64,000 bases of DNA from Vibrio intestinalis. Its GTDB lineage: Bacteria; Pseudomonadota; Gammaproteobacteria; Enterobacterales; Vibrionaceae. The stretch is taken from positions 1 through 64,000 of the forward strand of contig NZ_JANAVY020000018.1 in NCBI RefSeq assembly GCF_025195085.2, in the 5' to 3' direction. Under the pieces are notes generated by a model. It was not told the origin of the DNA, ran no database searches, and saw nothing but the letters and a program-made list of their open reading frames with translations. Shown piece by piece: positions 63,058 to 64,000 of the stretch. The position numbers and the translations under genes were made by a program. Each line of letters starts with the position of its first letter. Positions within the stretch are counted from its first letter, which is position 1.

Positions 63058-63081
63058 GGAGTGCACAAGCGCTCCTTTTTT
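63058..63081 (+). terminator. terminator of the SUI1 operon
   Basis: GGAGTGC and GCGCTCC (7 bp with one G-U, loop ACAA) followed by six Ts. Confidence 0.88.
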
Positions 63082-63166
63082 ATTGATAATAATATGATAT
63101 TTATAGAAAAACCTCATTCAAGCTTACGGTAGAATAAGCGATAGTTTGAGTTTTAAACCATTCAGC

Positions 63167-63742
63167 ATGAAGATAAAAAAGTTCATTCCATCTACAGTGT
63201 GTGGATGGGTCGTCTATATCTATTCGATAATCGCGCTAGTTGGGATCATCAGCGCTCTAGTACTACCGAAAATCTATGCCTTTAATCAATGGCCAGATAG
63301 CGTCGATGGGCTAACCGTTTACATCTATTTCTATGGTTTGGCATTTCTTGTTGTATGGCGAATTTGGCGCAACTACCAGAAAGGTACAATGGATGTGCCA
63401 TTTAGAGAGATGATTTACGGCTTGTTCGTCATTACCGTTTTTAACTCAGTGCTTTGCCTTGGCGCGCATTTAGTGATTCAAACTGTGTTACATCAATCAA
63501 CTAAACACGATGGCGAAATCATTGTGAAGGTTCTCGGGAAAAACAAAGAGTACATCAGAGGTGGAAAACCCCCATGTGAAGGTGGAATCGAGCTAGAAAG
63601 GCTTGGGGTAATTTGTTACGAACATAAGTTAATTTGGCACTACGCAGAACAAGGCCAATACGCAAAGCTTATTGGCGAAGTGTCTGAAGCCGGCGTTGTC
63701 ATAGAAGATATTCATTTGTTCAAATACAAAAATCAAGGGTAA
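63167..63742 (+). CDS. membrane protein of unknown function
   Basis: A 191-residue protein with three hydrophobic segments in its N-terminal half (VYIYSIIALVGIISALVLP, YIYFYGLAFLVVW and IYGLFVITVFNSVLCLGAHLVI). A soluble C-terminal region contains GGKPPCEGGIELERLGVICYEHKLIWHY. The ATG at 63167 is favoured over a TTG at 63146, though neither has a good ribosome site. I do not recognise the family. Confidence 0.6.
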   Translation: MKIKKFIPSTVCGWVVYIYSIIALVGIISALVLPKIYAFNQWPDSVDGLTVYIYFYGLAFLVVWRIWRNYQKGTMDVPFREMIYGLFVITVFNSVLCLGAHLVIQTVLHQSTKHDGEIIVKVLGKNKEYIRGGKPPCEGGIELERLGVICYEHKLIWHYAEQGQYAKLIGEVSEAGVVIEDIHLFKYKNQG

Positions 63743-63748
63743 CTGATG

Positions 63749-63791
63749 CTAATAGACATATCTTTAGCTCAGCTATAGATATGTCTATTAG
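63749..63791. repeat. 43-bp near-perfect palindrome
   Basis: CTAATAGACATATCT (63749-63763) and AGATATGTCTATTAG (63777-63791) pair perfectly over 15 bp. The loop itself continues the symmetry: after one T-T mismatch, TAGCT pairs with AGCTA around a central C. In all 20 of 21 positions pair. It begins 6 bp past a rightward stop and faces a leftward gene end, so it is probably a bidirectional terminator. The length and perfection are unusual. Confidence 0.75.
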
Positions 63792-63926
63792 GTATTTTAT
63801 GGTAAATCAATTATGTTAAGTGCTATTGCTAAGCCGTATTAAAGGAGAAATAGGTAACGTCATACAAACTGAAGTTTCATCAGTTCTAAATGAATAACAC
63901 ATTTAACATAAGATAGATAATACGCA

Positions 63927-64000
63927 CTAAGGAATCAATTGATAATTCTCATCAAGATGATATTCATGGTCTTCAGCATAACCACAAAAACGACATGTTA
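63927..64000 (-). CDS. 3' end of a leftward gene running off the window
   Basis: On the minus strand an open frame enters at the window edge and reads TCRFCGYAEDHEYHLDENYQ then LIP before TAG at 63929-63927. The CxxCG knuckle suggests a zinc-ribbon C terminus. Only about 24 residues are visible, so the assignment as coding is tentative and no product can be named. Confidence 0.4.
   Translation of the reverse strand, partial: TCRFCGYAEDHEYHLDENYQLIP

Overview
The window looks like chromosomal DNA of a marine Vibrio (Gammaproteobacteria). The evidence is the napF-D-A-B-C cluster followed by a 45-residue membrane ORF of the kind found beside Vibrio/Photobacterium nap genes, a divergent narQ-narP pair, and Vibrio-type small families (DUF3389, DUF3319). 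From memory, nap and this ddl lie on chromosome II in V. cholerae, so chromosome II is likely, but nothing in the sequence proves it. No tRNA, rRNA, CRISPR array or complete insertion sequence was seen.

Left end (1-4160): a decayed mobile region holding a 5'-truncated mcrB, an intact-looking mcrC and a P4-type tyrosine integrase. A tandem 12-bp repeat lies just upstream of the integrase. From 4160 to 9000 there are scattered small genes: pirin, an acetyltransferase overlapping an M23 peptidase, a small NifW-like protein, a SUKH protein and two tandem paralogous membrane proteins. At 9065-11949 a cryptochrome-DASH gene overlaps a gene for an iron-sulfur (6-4)-type photolyase by 4 bp. Its leader can fold so that the ribosome-binding site is hidden. 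Next come LysR, LysE and AraC genes, gltS, and a complete three-gene RND efflux operon (16084-21743).

The centre (22977-31588) is a respiratory block. The nap operon runs leftward (periplasmic nitrate reductase NapA/B, quinol dehydrogenase NapC, maturation factors NapD/F). narQ-narP run rightward, encoding the sensor kinase and regulator expected to control nap. A textbook 7-2-7 NarP/NarL site lies between them. A DcuC-type C4-dicarboxylate carrier follows. At 36807-38252 a formate/nitrite channel is fused to a CBS-domain module, with a divergent LysR gene and a palindromic T-N11-A site in between.

From 31999 to 55000 are a secreted protein with an internal duplication, an EAL phosphodiesterase, a lipase, cytochrome b561 plus YceI, a YbjD/OLD-type nuclease, a 5'-nucleotidase-like enzyme, an Aer-like chemoreceptor, M50 and M48 proteases, SgrR, and a TonB-dependent heme receptor behind a Fur box. 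terC is preceded by a yybP-ykoY-type (manganese) riboswitch. Two very small membrane-protein genes (31 and 25 codons) sit in their own ribosome-binding-site/terminator units.

Right end (55827-64000): a YhaJ-like LysR gene, a Pat/PatZ-type protein acetyltransferase behind a CRP-like site, a SPOR lipoprotein, ddl, a tyrosine recombinase with an altered active-site histidine, a SUI1/YciH factor, a membrane protein, a 43-bp near-perfect palindrome and the 3' end of a further leftward gene.
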